The notes under the pieces were generated by a model. It saw only the letters and a list, made by a program, of their open reading frames with translations. It had not been told where the DNA came from and searched no databases. A DNA stretch of 64,000 bases, taken from positions 682,001-746,000 of the forward strand of contig NZ_VTFG01000002.1 of the NCBI RefSeq assembly GCF_008692035.1, given 5' to 3'. The DNA is from Pseudomonas marginalis (lineage in GTDB: Bacteria; Pseudomonadota; Gammaproteobacteria; Pseudomonadales; Pseudomonadaceae). Shown in pieces: positions 24,276 through 33,312 of the stretch (the stretch's first letter is position 1; the number at the start of each line of letters is the position of its first letter). The position numbers were made by a program, and so were the translations under genes.

Positions 24276-24803
24276 TCATTCTTGCGAGCTGTGTACAACC
24301 ACCAATAGCTGCGCCTGCACAGGCCCTACCGAACGCAGCCGATGCGGCTTCTGCGCATTGAAATGCAGCGCATCGCCGCGCTCCAGAATCACCCGTTCGT
24401 TCATGAAATCCACTTCTACCGCCCCTTCATGCACGAACAGGAACTCCTCTCCAAGGTGCTCCTTGAAGGTCTTGTCGGAGAATTGCGCCGGCGGGTAGAT
24501 GATGAACGGCAACAAGCTGCGCTCACTGACCTGATGGGCCAGCACTGCGTAACCCGGCGCGGTGTCGGGCCGCTCATGGCTGCGCACCAGGCTGTAGCTG
24601 TCGAGGCTGACGCGGTCTTCGCTGAACAGTTCTTCGACCTTCACGTTCAACGCCTTGGCCAGTTTCAGCGCAGCGGCAATCGACGGCGTGTTGAGCCCAC
24701 GCTCGACCTTGGACAGGTAACTCTTGGTCATCCCGGACTTTTCAGCCAGGGCCTCCAAGGTTACGCCAAGTTTTTTCCTCAATAATTTCAAACGGATAGA
24801 CAT
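24276..24803 (-). CDS. XRE family regulator with C-terminal cupin
   Basis: 175 residues. Residues 1-60 are a Cro/C1-type HTH (IRLKLLRKKLGVTLEALAEK, SGMTKSYLSKVERGLNTPSI) and residues 105-170 a cupin barrel (EFLFVHEGAVEVDFMNERVI, then RGDALHFNAQKPHR). Such regulators sense a small ligand in the cupin and usually repress catabolic or polyamine genes. The start lies 45 bases from the perfect palindrome ATGACAC-TTT-GTGTCAT. The aldolase and DapA-family genes diverge from it, making them the likely targets along with autoregulation. Confidence 0.87.
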   Translation of the reverse strand: MSIRLKLLRKKLGVTLEALAEKSGMTKSYLSKVERGLNTPSIAAALKLAKALNVKVEELFSEDRVSLDSYSLVRSHERPDTAPGYAVLAHQVSERSLLPFIIYPPAQFSDKTFKEHLGEEFLFVHEGAVEVDFMNERVILERGDALHFNAQKPHRLRSVGPVQAQLLVVVHSSQE

Positions 24804-24847
24804 GTGCTGCGGTTAATCCATGCAGAAGCGATAAGCTGCGCTTGCCA

Positions 24848-24883
24848 ATGACACTTTGTGTCATATAGCATCATTAGTGTCAT
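24848..24883. promoter_or_regulatory. Palindromic operator between the XRE-cupin gene and the aldolase operon
   Basis: A perfect 7-3-7 palindrome, ATGACACTTTGTGTCAT (24848-24864), is followed 12 bases later by another GTGTCAT half-site (24877-24883). It is in the divergent region between the regulator and the aldolase gene. Spacing and symmetry fit a dimeric XRE regulator. The assignment is inferred from position. Confidence 0.6.
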
Positions 24884-24961
24884 TTGCCTCACCCAACGAC
24901 CTTGCGAGCAGCGGGAGACCAGCAAATCCGACGTCCATTGAACCACCCAAAGGACACCGAT

Positions 24962-25744
24962 ATGGCCAAGACATTAGCACTCCCCAAAGACCAACTGGTC
25001 AAGCAAGCGCTGGTCCAGATGCAAAACACCCTGGCGGATAATACGTGGACCGTCCGGCAAAAGCTGGCGCTCACTTGCCGAATCCTGTTCGAACACGGCC
25101 ACGACTCCGGCCTCGCCGGGCAGATCACCGCGCGCGGGCCTGAACAGGGCACCTACTACACCCAGCAACTGGGCCTGGGTTTTGATGAAATCACGGCCAG
25201 CAACCTGTTGCTGGTCAACGAGGATCTTGAGGTGCTGGAAGGTCACGGCATCCCCAACCCGGCCAACCGCTTTCACAGCTGGGTGTACCGCGGGCGAGCG
25301 GATGTGAATTGCATTATTCATACGCACCCGACCCATATCGCTGCGCTGTCGATGTTGGAAGTGCCGTTGCAGGTGTCCCACATGGACCTCTGCCCGTTGT
25401 ACGAAGACTGCGCGTTCCTGGAGGCCTGGCCGGGCGTGCCGGTGGGCAATGAAGAGGGGGAAATCATCACCGAGGCCCTGGGCGACAAGCGCGCGATCCT
25501 GCTGTCGCACCACGGCCAGTTGTCGACCGGAGGGAGTGTCGAGGAAGCGTGCGTGATCGCGCAGTTGATCGAACGCGCGGCCAAGTTGCAGTTGCTCGCC
25601 ATGGCAGCCGGTGCGATCAAGCCGATCCTGCCGCAACTGGGGCGCGAAGCCCATGCCTGGATTTCCCGACCCAAGCGCCACGGCGCCGCGTTCAATTACT
25701 ACGTGCGGCAGAACCTGCGCCAGCACGCCGATTGCCTGAACTGA
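24962..25744 (+). CDS. Class II aldolase/adducin family protein
   Basis: 260 residues from ATG at 24962 with AAAGGAC upstream. The class II aldolase fold binds a divalent metal; the HTHPTH motif (about residues 120-125) supplies two ligands and LLSHHGQLSTGG (about 180-191) the later one. The expected upstream glutamate of classical fuculose-phosphate aldolase appears weak, and some adducin-like members act as decarboxylases or as metal-dependent aldolases on unphosphorylated substrates. It is the first gene of a two-gene operon with a DapA-family lyase 28 bases downstream, both probably under the divergent XRE-cupin regulator. Confidence 0.85.
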   Translation: MAKTLALPKDQLVKQALVQMQNTLADNTWTVRQKLALTCRILFEHGHDSGLAGQITARGPEQGTYYTQQLGLGFDEITASNLLLVNEDLEVLEGHGIPNPANRFHSWVYRGRADVNCIIHTHPTHIAALSMLEVPLQVSHMDLCPLYEDCAFLEAWPGVPVGNEEGEIITEALGDKRAILLSHHGQLSTGGSVEEACVIAQLIERAAKLQLLAMAAGAIKPILPQLGREAHAWISRPKRHGAAFNYYVRQNLRQHADCLN

Positions 25745-25772
25745 CCCGACCTTTTTCTACCGGAGACTTTCC

Positions 25773-26645
25773 ATGTCCAGCCCAACTATTCACGGCATCA
25801 TCGGCTACACCATCACCCCGTTCAGCGCTGACGGCCAGCGCATCGACCTCGACGCCCTCGGTCGTTCCATCGACCGTTTGATCGACAGCGGCGTGCACGC
25901 CATCGCGCCTCTGGGCAGCACCGGTGAAGGTGCGTATTTGAGCGATGCCGAGTGGGACGAAGTCAGCGCCTACAGCCTGGCAAAAATCGCCCGGCGCGTG
26001 CCCACGGTGGTCAGCGTCTCCGACCTGACCACCGCCAAGGCCGTGCGCCGCGCCCGCTACGCCGAAGCCAATGGCGCGGATGTGGTGATGGTGCTGCCGG
26101 CCTCGTATTGGAAGCTCAGCGAGGCGGAAATCCTCGCCCACTACGCTGCGATCGGCGACAGCATCGGCGTGCCGATCATGCTCTACAACAACCCGGCCAC
26201 CAGCGGTACGGACATGTCGGTGGATCTGATCCTGCGTATCGTCAAGCAGGTGGCAAACGTGACGATGGTCAAGGAGAGCACCGGGGACGTTCAACGCATG
26301 CATCAACTGCGGCGCCACAGCGACGTGCCGTTCTACAACGGCTGCAACCCGCTGGCCCTGGAAGCCTTCGCGGCCGGAGCCAAGGGTTGGTGCACGGCGG
26401 CGCCAAACCTCATCCCGCACCTGAACCTGGCGTTGTATGCGGCGGTGCTGGCCAATGACCTGGACAAGGCGCGCGAGCTGTTTTATCGGCAGTTGCCGTT
26501 GCTGGAGTTCATCCTCAAGGGCGGGTTGCCGGCGACGATCAAGGCCGGGCTGCGCCTGACCGGGTTGGAGGCGGGCGAACCTCGTTTGCCGGTGTTTCCA
26601 TTGGGTGAAGCAGGGATCGAACAACTGAAGACCTTGCTGCGGTAA
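25773..26645 (+). CDS. Dihydrodipicolinate synthase (DapA) family aldolase/lyase
   Basis: 290 residues, class I TIM-barrel aldolase. The active site is complete: Lys167 in TMVKESTGD forms the Schiff base, Tyr138 is in IMLYNNPATSG, and the pyruvate-carboxylate loop is GSTGEGAYLS near residue 50. Housekeeping dapA is usually elsewhere next to bamC in Pseudomonas, so this is a paralogue used in catabolism of a sugar acid, hydroxyproline-type compound or similar. Pairing with a class II aldolase is uncommon and leaves the pathway open. CGGAGAC precedes the ATG. Confidence 0.87.
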   Translation: MSSPTIHGIIGYTITPFSADGQRIDLDALGRSIDRLIDSGVHAIAPLGSTGEGAYLSDAEWDEVSAYSLAKIARRVPTVVSVSDLTTAKAVRRARYAEANGADVVMVLPASYWKLSEAEILAHYAAIGDSIGVPIMLYNNPATSGTDMSVDLILRIVKQVANVTMVKESTGDVQRMHQLRRHSDVPFYNGCNPLALEAFAAGAKGWCTAAPNLIPHLNLALYAAVLANDLDKARELFYRQLPLLEFILKGGLPATIKAGLRLTGLEAGEPRLPVFPLGEAGIEQLKTLLR

Positions 26646-26656
26646 AACTGCGACCT

Positions 26657-26687
26657 TATGTGGGAGGGGTTTGCCTCCTCCCCATAT
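26657..26687. repeat. TGTGGGAGGGG-type palindromic repeat
   Basis: TATGTGGGAGGGG pairs imperfectly with CCTCCCCATA after the DapA-family stop codon. It is a variant of the repeat family seen at 42887 and 46268 and probably ends the aldolase operon before the sigma-factor gene. Confidence 0.65.
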
Positions 26688-26720
26688 TTTAATCCGGGCC
26701 CGTCTAAAATAGAGACAAAT

Positions 26721-26739
26721 GACAATGGTTCTCGATATC
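26721..26739 (+). promoter_or_regulatory. Candidate Fur box of the fecI-like gene
   Basis: GACAATGGTTCTCGATATC matches the 19-base Fur consensus GATAATGATAATCATTATC at roughly two thirds of positions and keeps the outer symmetry. It lies 44-62 bases before the start of an iron-type ECF sigma gene, where Fur sites are expected. Not verified. Confidence 0.5.
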
Positions 26740-26782
26740 ATTCGCGACTTTTCCACGTCGTGCTTCGTCAAGAAGGATATCC

Positions 26783-27322
26783 ATGTCTCGTCCCAAGCCC
26801 GACCCGGTGTCGGCCGATGCCTTTCGCGGGTTCTATGCAGATATTCTGTATTTCCTGCGCAGACGCACGGACAACGCCAGCGACGCGGCGGACATGACCC
26901 AGGACGTCTTTACCCAGTGGCTGGACTACCGCGACCGGGCCAAGGTCGAACAGCCACGGGCATTTTTGTTCCAGATGGCACGCAACCTGCTGCGTGATCA
27001 CTGGCGCAAACAGAAGGTACGGCAGACCGTCCACCCAGATCAGGCCGACAGGGACGCGGAACCGATCACCGACGAGCAAAACGACCCCATGGCCGCCGCC
27101 CAGCGCCTGCAACGCCTGGAACAGTTGAAAGAAGTCCTCGCCGAACTCTCGCCCCGCCGGCGAGAAGCCCTTATGCTGCACCGCTTCGAAGGCCTGAGCC
27201 AGGCGCAGATCGCCGAGCGCATGGGTATTTCGACGAGCATGGTGGAAAAGCACATCGCTTTTGCCCTGCTGCATTGCAAGCGACGCCTTCAAAACGACCC
27301 CGGCACGGAGCAGCCAGAATGA
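26783..27322 (+). CDS. ECF sigma factor, FecI type
   Basis: 179 residues. Region 2 (FYADILYFLRRRTDNASDAA, then DMTQDVFTQWL) and region 4 (LSPRRREALMLHRFEGLSQAQ, then ERMGISTSMVEKHIAFAL) are complete for the iron-starvation ECF group that begins with FecI and FpvI. AAGGA precedes the ATG. The stop overlaps the FecR start (ATGA), and a TonB receptor with a signalling domain follows, so it should transcribe that receptor gene when the ligand is bound. A Fur-like box upstream suggests repression by iron. Confidence 0.93.
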   Translation: MSRPKPDPVSADAFRGFYADILYFLRRRTDNASDAADMTQDVFTQWLDYRDRAKVEQPRAFLFQMARNLLRDHWRKQKVRQTVHPDQADRDAEPITDEQNDPMAAAQRLQRLEQLKEVLAELSPRRREALMLHRFEGLSQAQIAERMGISTSMVEKHIAFALLHCKRRLQNDPGTEQPE

Positions 27323-28287
27323 ACCGCCTGAGCGACACCGACGGCCTGGATATCGAAGCCAGTGACGCCATCGATGCCCAAGCCGCCAGTTGGTTTGCGC
27401 GCAACCGGAACGACACAGGCCGTGCCGATCGCAAGGCCTTTGCCGCCTGGCAGGCCACGCCGGCCCATGCCCGCGCCTATGCCGAATTCGAGCAGTTGTG
27501 GGCCGACCTGGCCCAGTTGCAGCAACTGAACAAACCCGTGGCGCTGCCCAAGCGCAAAGCATCGGTATTGCGCCCGGCCCTGGCCGTAGCCGCCGCCGTG
27601 CTATGTGCCGTATTGGCCCCTCACATCGGTGCGCCCCGCGAGTTGTATCACAGCCAGGTGGCGGCCCATGCCAAGGGCATGCGCACCCTGAACCTGCCCG
27701 ATGGCAGCACCCTGTCGGTGAATGCCAACACCCGCCTGCGCGTGGACTTCAGCGCCCACCAGCGCATCGTGCACCTGGACAAGGGCCAGGTGTATATCGA
27801 AGTGGCGGCCGACAAAGAGCGGCCGCTGTTCGTTCAAGCCGGCGAGGCCAGTGTGCGGGTGGTCGGCACCGGCTTCGATGTGCGCCGCAGCCAGCAGCAA
27901 CTGGTGGTCAGCGTCGCCCACGGCCAGGTCGCTTTCGAGCCGTCCGCCACAAGCCCCGTCTCTCTGCTCGGGGCCCAGCAACGCGCCATCTACAGCTACG
28001 CCAAGGGCACCTTGCAACAGCAAACCCTCACGGCCGAAGAAGTCGCCGATTGGCGCAGCGGGCACTTGTCGTTCCGCAACCGTGAACTGGCCAGCCTGAT
28101 CGATGAACTGAGCCTGTATCGCCCGCAGGCACCGTTGCAGGTCAGCAACGCGGTAGCGCACCTGAAAGTCTCGGGCAATCTGGACGTGAATGATCCGGAC
28201 GCCCTGCTTAACGCCCTGCCCGCCCTGTTGCCGGTGAAAACCGTGGTCTCGGCCGATGGCATCGTGCGGATTGAACCGAGCAAATAA
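27319..28287 (+). CDS. FecR family anti-sigma factor
   Basis: 322 residues. The N-terminal cytosolic part (DUF4880-like; QAASWFARNRNDTGRADRKA, FAAWQATPAHARAYAEFEQ) binds the sigma factor. One membrane helix lies at about residues 77-95 (LRPALAVAAAVLCAVLAP). The periplasmic FecR domain follows with TLNLPDGSTLSVNANTRLRV and VVGTGFDVRR, and a C-terminal STN-like secretin piece (LQVSNAVAHLKVSGNL) contacts the receptor. It overlaps fecI by 4 bases. It relays the receptor state across the inner membrane. Confidence 0.92.
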   Translation: MNRLSDTDGLDIEASDAIDAQAASWFARNRNDTGRADRKAFAAWQATPAHARAYAEFEQLWADLAQLQQLNKPVALPKRKASVLRPALAVAAAVLCAVLAPHIGAPRELYHSQVAAHAKGMRTLNLPDGSTLSVNANTRLRVDFSAHQRIVHLDKGQVYIEVAADKERPLFVQAGEASVRVVGTGFDVRRSQQQLVVSVAHGQVAFEPSATSPVSLLGAQQRAIYSYAKGTLQQQTLTAEEVADWRSGHLSFRNRELASLIDELSLYRPQAPLQVSNAVAHLKVSGNLDVNDPDALLNALPALLPVKTVVSADGIVRIEPSK

Positions 28288-28414
28288 CCTGCGAAGTTCT
28301 TATTTGAGAATATTTTGCATTCGCAGGTGTGGATTTTTTTGCCTGCCCCGTCTTCCTCCGGTCTGTATCTGATCAGCACACCTTTTTGGCCATTTGGCCG
28401 CTCCGGGGGATTCC

Positions 28415-30973
28415 ATGTTTCGCGCGCCTTGCCACGCTTCGCACCTGTATCTTCGACCGACCCTTATCGCCACCTGCCTGGCGTTCAGCCTCGGCGCCCA
28501 AGCCGAGTCATTCACCCTGCAACTGCCCGCCCAGGCGCTGGCCACGTCCCTGAGCCAAGTAGCGCAGCAGGCGAAGATCCAGCTGTTGTTCGATGAGGAG
28601 CTGCTCAAGAACGTGCAGGCACCGGCGCTCAACGGTGACTTCACACCGGAAGTTGCGATTCGCAGCCTGCTGAAAAACGGTGAGTTCACCCTGATCAAGG
28701 TCGGCAGCACATACGTGGTAAAGCCCGAAGAGGCCAAGACCACCCAGAGCGGCGCGATCCAGCTGGACACCCTGAGCGTGATCGGCACCGGCAATCAGGT
28801 CGACTCGAGCACCGTCGGCCGCTCCACCCTGAGCCAGGCGGATATCGATCGCTACCAGGCCAATAACATCCCCAGCCTGTTGCAGACCCTGCCCGGCGTG
28901 AGCCAGGGTGGCTCACTGAAACCCGGCGGTCAGACCATCAACATCCGTGGCTTCGGCGATGCCGAAGACGTGCCGCTGACCGTCGATGGCGCGACCAAAA
29001 GCGGTTTCGAGCGCTACCAGCAAGGCACCGTGTTTATCGAGCCTGAGTTGATCAAGAGCATCGAAGTGGAGAAAGGCCCCAACTCGCCGTTCAGCGGGAA
29101 CGGCGGCTTTGGCGGTACGGTGAACATGACCACCAAGGATGCCCCGGATTTGCTCAAGGACGGTCGCAACAGCGGTGCGATGCTCAAGTACGGTTATTCC
29201 AGCAACGACCACGAACAGGTCTACAGCAGCGCCGTGTATGGCCGCACCGACGATGGCCGTTTCGACGCGCTGGCCTACCTGACAAAACGCGACGGTGACG
29301 ACATGAAGGTGGCCGCCAAGCTGCCCAATGAGAACAACCGTTACCCGATCAACCCCCAACGCCTGCCCAATACGGCCCAGGATGTGGACGGCAAGCTGTT
29401 CAAGGTCAATGCGCACTTCACCGATGAACACAGCGTCGGCCTGTCCTACTCACGGTCCCACAGCAACCGCTGGACACCGTTTTCCGCCGCCAGCTACCCC
29501 ACGCCACCGACTCAGGCCAACATTGACCGCTACGGCTACGAGGGGGCACTCAAGCGTTTTTTAGCCCACCGCGATACCGTCGACACCACGTGGTCGGGCA
29601 AGTATGAGTACCAGCCCCTGGACAACCCGCTGGTGGACCTGACCGTCAAATATTCCCAGTCCAACACCGACCAGACCGACGAGCGCGATGCCACGGCGTT
29701 TTTCCAGCTGGCCACCGGCGGGCGCAAGATGGACACGGCCTACACCGACAAGAACCTCGACATCCGTAACGTCAGCCTGTTTGACACGGGTCCCTTGCAA
29801 CACGCAGTGACCCTCGGCGGCCAAATTCGCAAGCACACCCGCAAAACCGAGATGTGGATGCCCGGCGCCACCTACAACACCCCACTCTACAACTACGGGC
29901 ATTTCCAACCGGGCTTCATGCCGCATGGCAAGGTCGATACCAACAGCTTCTTCATCCAGGACGCGGTGACCCTGGGGGACGTGACCGTTACCCCATCGCT
30001 GCGCTACGACCACGTGCGCAACCGCGGCGAGGCCAACGATGCGCCGTACTACAGCAACCCCGACCCGGCCGTCGGCCACGACTACAGCGACCGGACCTAC
30101 ACCGGCTGGTCGCCGCGCCTGGCGCTGTTCTGGACGGTAACCCCCCATGTCGGGCTGTTTGCCAATTGGAGCCAGACCTGGCGCGCGCCGGTGATCGACG
30201 AGCAGTACGAAGTGCAGGGCCTGGGCAGCCGCACCGCCACCAGCGTCGACCTCGACCCGGAGCGCATCACCTCGATCACCGTGGGTAACATCACCAGCTT
30301 CGATAACCTGATCGCCCAGGATGACAACCTGCAAATACGCACGACCCTGTTCCACAACAAAGTCGAGGACGAGATCTTCAAGGCTACCGGTGTGGGCTGC
30401 CAGAACCAGGCCATCAACGGCGGCAGCATTTCCACGGCCTGCCCGCCGGGGGCGATGTCCAACTATCGCAATATCGGCGGCCTGACCATCAAGGGCTTCG
30501 AGGTCGAGTCGTTCTATAACTCCACCTACCTGTTCGGCTCGGTATCGTACGCCTATGCCACCGGCCAACACGAAGGGGCCTACACCAACCCGTGGGGGCC
30601 GGATGTGTCGGCACGCGATATTCCGCCGACCAAATGGGTACTGGTGTTAGGGACCAACATCCCGGCCTGGGATGCCCAGGTCGGTTGGACGGGGCAATTC
30701 GTCGGCGCCACCGACCGCCTGCCCAGCGACAAATATTCGGGCGGCCCGGGCTCCAGCGTCGGCGACGTGTTCTACGACCAGTATGGCAACAAGCGCTACA
30801 ACACCCAGGGCCTGTTCGCCAAATGGAAGCCGCAGCAAGCGTACCTCAAGGGCACTGAGGTCAACTTCACGCTGGACAATATGTTCAACAACAACTTCCG
30901 TCCGGCCCTGAGCGGCGACCGTGCCTACACCAAGGGGCGCGACGCCAAGATCAGCATCACGCGCTTCTTCTGA
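28415..30973 (+). CDS. TonB-dependent receptor with signalling domain, HasR/haem-protein type
   Basis: 852 residues from ATG at 28415 (GGGGGA upstream). A signal peptide ends near AFSLGAQAE; an STN signalling domain follows (SFTLQLPAQALATSLSQVAQ to VVKPEE, about residues 31-105), then a TonB box region near TLSVIG, plug and 22-strand barrel ending in aromatic RFF. Plug and barrel wording (EVEKGPNSPFSGNGGFGGTV, TWRAPVIDEQYEV replacing the FRAP-like motif) places it near HasR and other haemoglobin/haemophore receptors. With the sigma and anti-sigma genes it forms a cell-surface signalling set. No hasA haemophore gene is adjacent, so the ligand is uncertain. Confidence 0.87.
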   Translation: MFRAPCHASHLYLRPTLIATCLAFSLGAQAESFTLQLPAQALATSLSQVAQQAKIQLLFDEELLKNVQAPALNGDFTPEVAIRSLLKNGEFTLIKVGSTYVVKPEEAKTTQSGAIQLDTLSVIGTGNQVDSSTVGRSTLSQADIDRYQANNIPSLLQTLPGVSQGGSLKPGGQTINIRGFGDAEDVPLTVDGATKSGFERYQQGTVFIEPELIKSIEVEKGPNSPFSGNGGFGGTVNMTTKDAPDLLKDGRNSGAMLKYGYSSNDHEQVYSSAVYGRTDDGRFDALAYLTKRDGDDMKVAAKLPNENNRYPINPQRLPNTAQDVDGKLFKVNAHFTDEHSVGLSYSRSHSNRWTPFSAASYPTPPTQANIDRYGYEGALKRFLAHRDTVDTTWSGKYEYQPLDNPLVDLTVKYSQSNTDQTDERDATAFFQLATGGRKMDTAYTDKNLDIRNVSLFDTGPLQHAVTLGGQIRKHTRKTEMWMPGATYNTPLYNYGHFQPGFMPHGKVDTNSFFIQDAVTLGDVTVTPSLRYDHVRNRGEANDAPYYSNPDPAVGHDYSDRTYTGWSPRLALFWTVTPHVGLFANWSQTWRAPVIDEQYEVQGLGSRTATSVDLDPERITSITVGNITSFDNLIAQDDNLQIRTTLFHNKVEDEIFKATGVGCQNQAINGGSISTACPPGAMSNYRNIGGLTIKGFEVESFYNSTYLFGSVSYAYATGQHEGAYTNPWGPDVSARDIPPTKWVLVLGTNIPAWDAQVGWTGQFVGATDRLPSDKYSGGPGSSVGDVFYDQYGNKRYNTQGLFAKWKPQQAYLKGTEVNFTLDNMFNNNFRPALSGDRAYTKGRDAKISITRFF

Positions 30974-31075
30974 AAACTGTACGGATAAATCCGCACCCAG
31001 CTGTAGGTCCGCAATCGGCGGGGGTTGTGGCTAGATGGGCTTCCCTTGAAGCCCTCTGGATTTCGGATCCCGCCC

Positions 31076-31969
31076 ATGAGCTCGCGCGAAAACACCGGCA
31101 TGGCCCTCGGCCTGCTGGGTGTCATCATCTTCAGCCTGACCCTGCCCTTCACCCGTATCGTGGTGCAGGAGATCCACCCGTTGCTCAACGGCCTGGGCCG
31201 TGCCTTGTTCGCGGCGGTCCCGGCGGCGGCGCTGTTGCTGTGGCGCCGCGAGCGCTGGCCGACCTGGCGCCAGGTGCGGGGTTTGTGCCTGGTCATTGCC
31301 GGGGTGATTCTGGGCTTCCCGGTGCTGTCGGCGTGGGCCATGCAAACCTTGCCGGCCTCCCATGGCGCACTGGTCAATGGCCTGCAACCGCTGTGCGTGG
31401 CGCTGTATGCGGCGTGGCTGTCCCATGAGCGGCCGTCGAAAGCCTTCTGGGCCTGCGCGGCGCTGGGCAGCGGGTTGGTGTTGAGTTATGCATTGATCAC
31501 CGGCGCCGGCAGTATCCAGGCCGGCGATTTATTGATGCTCGGCGCGATAGCCGTGGGTGGCCTGGGCTATGCCGAAGGTGGCCGGTTGGCCAAGGAGATG
31601 GGCGGCTGGCAGGTGATCTGCTGGGCGCTGGTACTGTCCACGCCCGTGTTGATCGGCCCGGTGTGGTACCTGACGGCGCAGCACCAAGGCGCGGTCTCGA
31701 TGCGCGCCTGGTGGGCGTTCGGCTATGTGTCGCTGTTCTCGCAGTTCCTGGGCTTCTTCGCCTGGTACGCCGGCCTGGCCATGGGCGGCATTGCGCGGGT
31801 CAGCCAGATTCAGCTGTTGCAGATCTTCTTCACCATCGCGTTTTCGGCGCTGTTCTTTGGTGAACATATCGAGCCGATTACCTGGGTGTTTGCCTGTGGG
31901 GTCATCGTCACGGTGATGCTCGGGCGCAAGACCGCGGTGCAGGCTGCGCCGATCGCTAAGTCGGCGTGA
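31076..31969 (+). CDS. EamA/DMT family transporter
   Basis: 297 residues from ATG at 31076. Ten hydrophobic helices in two EamA repeats; the first begins GLLGVIIFSLTLPFTRIVVQ, the second LLMLGAIAVGGLGYAEGGRL, and the end has the usual FFGEHIEPITWVFACGVIV. It is an inner-membrane metabolite exporter of unknown substrate. The gene ends 4 bases before the stop of a converging methyltransferase gene with no terminator in between. It probably has its own promoter in the 100 bases after the receptor gene. Confidence 0.85.
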   Translation: MSSRENTGMALGLLGVIIFSLTLPFTRIVVQEIHPLLNGLGRALFAAVPAAALLLWRRERWPTWRQVRGLCLVIAGVILGFPVLSAWAMQTLPASHGALVNGLQPLCVALYAAWLSHERPSKAFWACAALGSGLVLSYALITGAGSIQAGDLLMLGAIAVGGLGYAEGGRLAKEMGGWQVICWALVLSTPVLIGPVWYLTAQHQGAVSMRAWWAFGYVSLFSQFLGFFAWYAGLAMGGIARVSQIQLLQIFFTIAFSALFFGEHIEPITWVFACGVIVTVMLGRKTAVQAAPIAKSA

Positions 31970-31973
31970 GCCC

Positions 31974-33191
31974 CTATTTAAGGTAGCCATCCGCGCGCAG
32001 CAGGGTTTCCAGGCAGTGTTCGGAGATGTGATAGAACGCCTTCAACTCCTGGATTCTCTCCAGCAACTGCGCGTTGTCCACCGGCTCCGCACGCTTGACC
32101 GCCAGGATCATCTTGTTCTTGTTGGTGTGCTCCAGGGAGATGAACTCGAACACCTTGGTCTCGTAGCCGCACGCTTCGAGGAACAACGCACGCAAGCTGT
32201 CGGTGACCATTTCCGCCTGCTGGCCCAGGTGCAGGCCGTATTGCAGCATCGGCTTGAGCAGCGCCGGGCTCTGGATCTGCAGGCGAATCTGCTTATGGCA
32301 GCACGGCGAGCACATGATGATCGATGCGCCGGAACGAATGCCGGTGTGGATCGCGTAATCGGTGGCGACGTCACAGGCATGCAGGGCGATCATCACGTCC
32401 AGTTGGCTGGGCGCCACGCTGCGCACATCACCACATTTGAACACCAGCCCCGGGTGTTCCAGGCGAGCGGCGGCGGTGTTGCACAGGGTCACCATGTCTT
32501 CGCGCAACTCGACGCCGGTGACTTCGCCTTCGGCCTTGAGGGTGTTGCGCAGGTAGTCGTGGATCGCAAACGTGAGGTAGCCCTTGCCCGAACCGAAATC
32601 GGCGACGCGCACCGGTTGGTCCAGCTTCAGCGGTGAGGAGGTCAGCGCATGGCTGAACACTTCGATGAATTTGTTGATCTGCTTCCACTTGCGCGACATC
32701 GACGGGATCAGCGCCTGCCTGGCGTCGGTCACGCCCAGGTCGGCGAGGAACGGCCGGCTCAGGTCGAGGAAGCGATGTTTCTCACGGTTATGCTCGGCCG
32801 ATGGCGCCTCGCGCAGTTGCTGAGGCTTGCTCCTGAACAGCGAGCTTTTGTTCTTCTTGCTGTATTCCAACTGGGCTTCGTCGGTCAGCGACAGCAGGTG
32901 CGCGTTCTTGAACGAGCCCGGCAGCAACGCGGCAATCGCCGCCACGCCGTCGGCCAGCGCCAAGTTCTTGGTGATGTCGCGGGTCTTGTAGCGGTAGACG
33001 AAGGACAGGCACGGCTGCTCCTTGACGGTCACCGCCTTGATGATCAGCCGCTGCAACTCGGCTTCGTCGCCGACGTATTTGGCCAGCACCAGCTTGATAA
33101 AGGCGTTCTGCGCAAGGCTTGTGCTCAACAGTTCGATGAACTGGGCGTGATGATCCGGCGCGGGGCTGGCAGGTTGAGCGGTAACGGACAT
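31974..33191 (-). CDS. Class I SAM-dependent methyltransferase (Methyltransf_32 type)
   Basis: 405 residues from ATG at 33191; a TTG two codons earlier is also possible. An N-terminal domain of about 185 residues precedes the Rossmann-like methyltransferase with motif I VRVADFGSGKGYLTFAIHDY, an acidic VTGVELREDM strand end and the ALHACDVATDYAI block. A CSPCCHKQIR cysteine motif follows, typical of the PF13679 group related to GSTCD and C4orf29-like proteins. The substrate is unknown, perhaps RNA. It is a single gene with a weak ribosome site (GAGG, 13 bases away). Confidence 0.82.
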   Translation of the reverse strand: MSVTAQPASPAPDHHAQFIELLSTSLAQNAFIKLVLAKYVGDEAELQRLIIKAVTVKEQPCLSFVYRYKTRDITKNLALADGVAAIAALLPGSFKNAHLLSLTDEAQLEYSKKNKSSLFRSKPQQLREAPSAEHNREKHRFLDLSRPFLADLGVTDARQALIPSMSRKWKQINKFIEVFSHALTSSPLKLDQPVRVADFGSGKGYLTFAIHDYLRNTLKAEGEVTGVELREDMVTLCNTAAARLEHPGLVFKCGDVRSVAPSQLDVMIALHACDVATDYAIHTGIRSGASIIMCSPCCHKQIRLQIQSPALLKPMLQYGLHLGQQAEMVTDSLRALFLEACGYETKVFEFISLEHTNKNKMILAVKRAEPVDNAQLLERIQELKAFYHISEHCLETLLRADGYLK

Positions 33192-33312
33192 GAACAAAAA
33201 CGCCTCGGGCAGGGAATGCCGGGCATTTTAGGGGGGATGGGGGTTCAGGGCACGGGGTTATTTGATCAACGGTACTGCCCCCTCCCACATTTGATCTCCG
33301 GTGCTGGATGTT

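Noticed and set aside
25773..26645. Housekeeping dapA for lysine synthesis
   Set aside because: The context is a catabolic operon with an aldolase and an XRE-cupin regulator; a catabolic paralogue is more likely.
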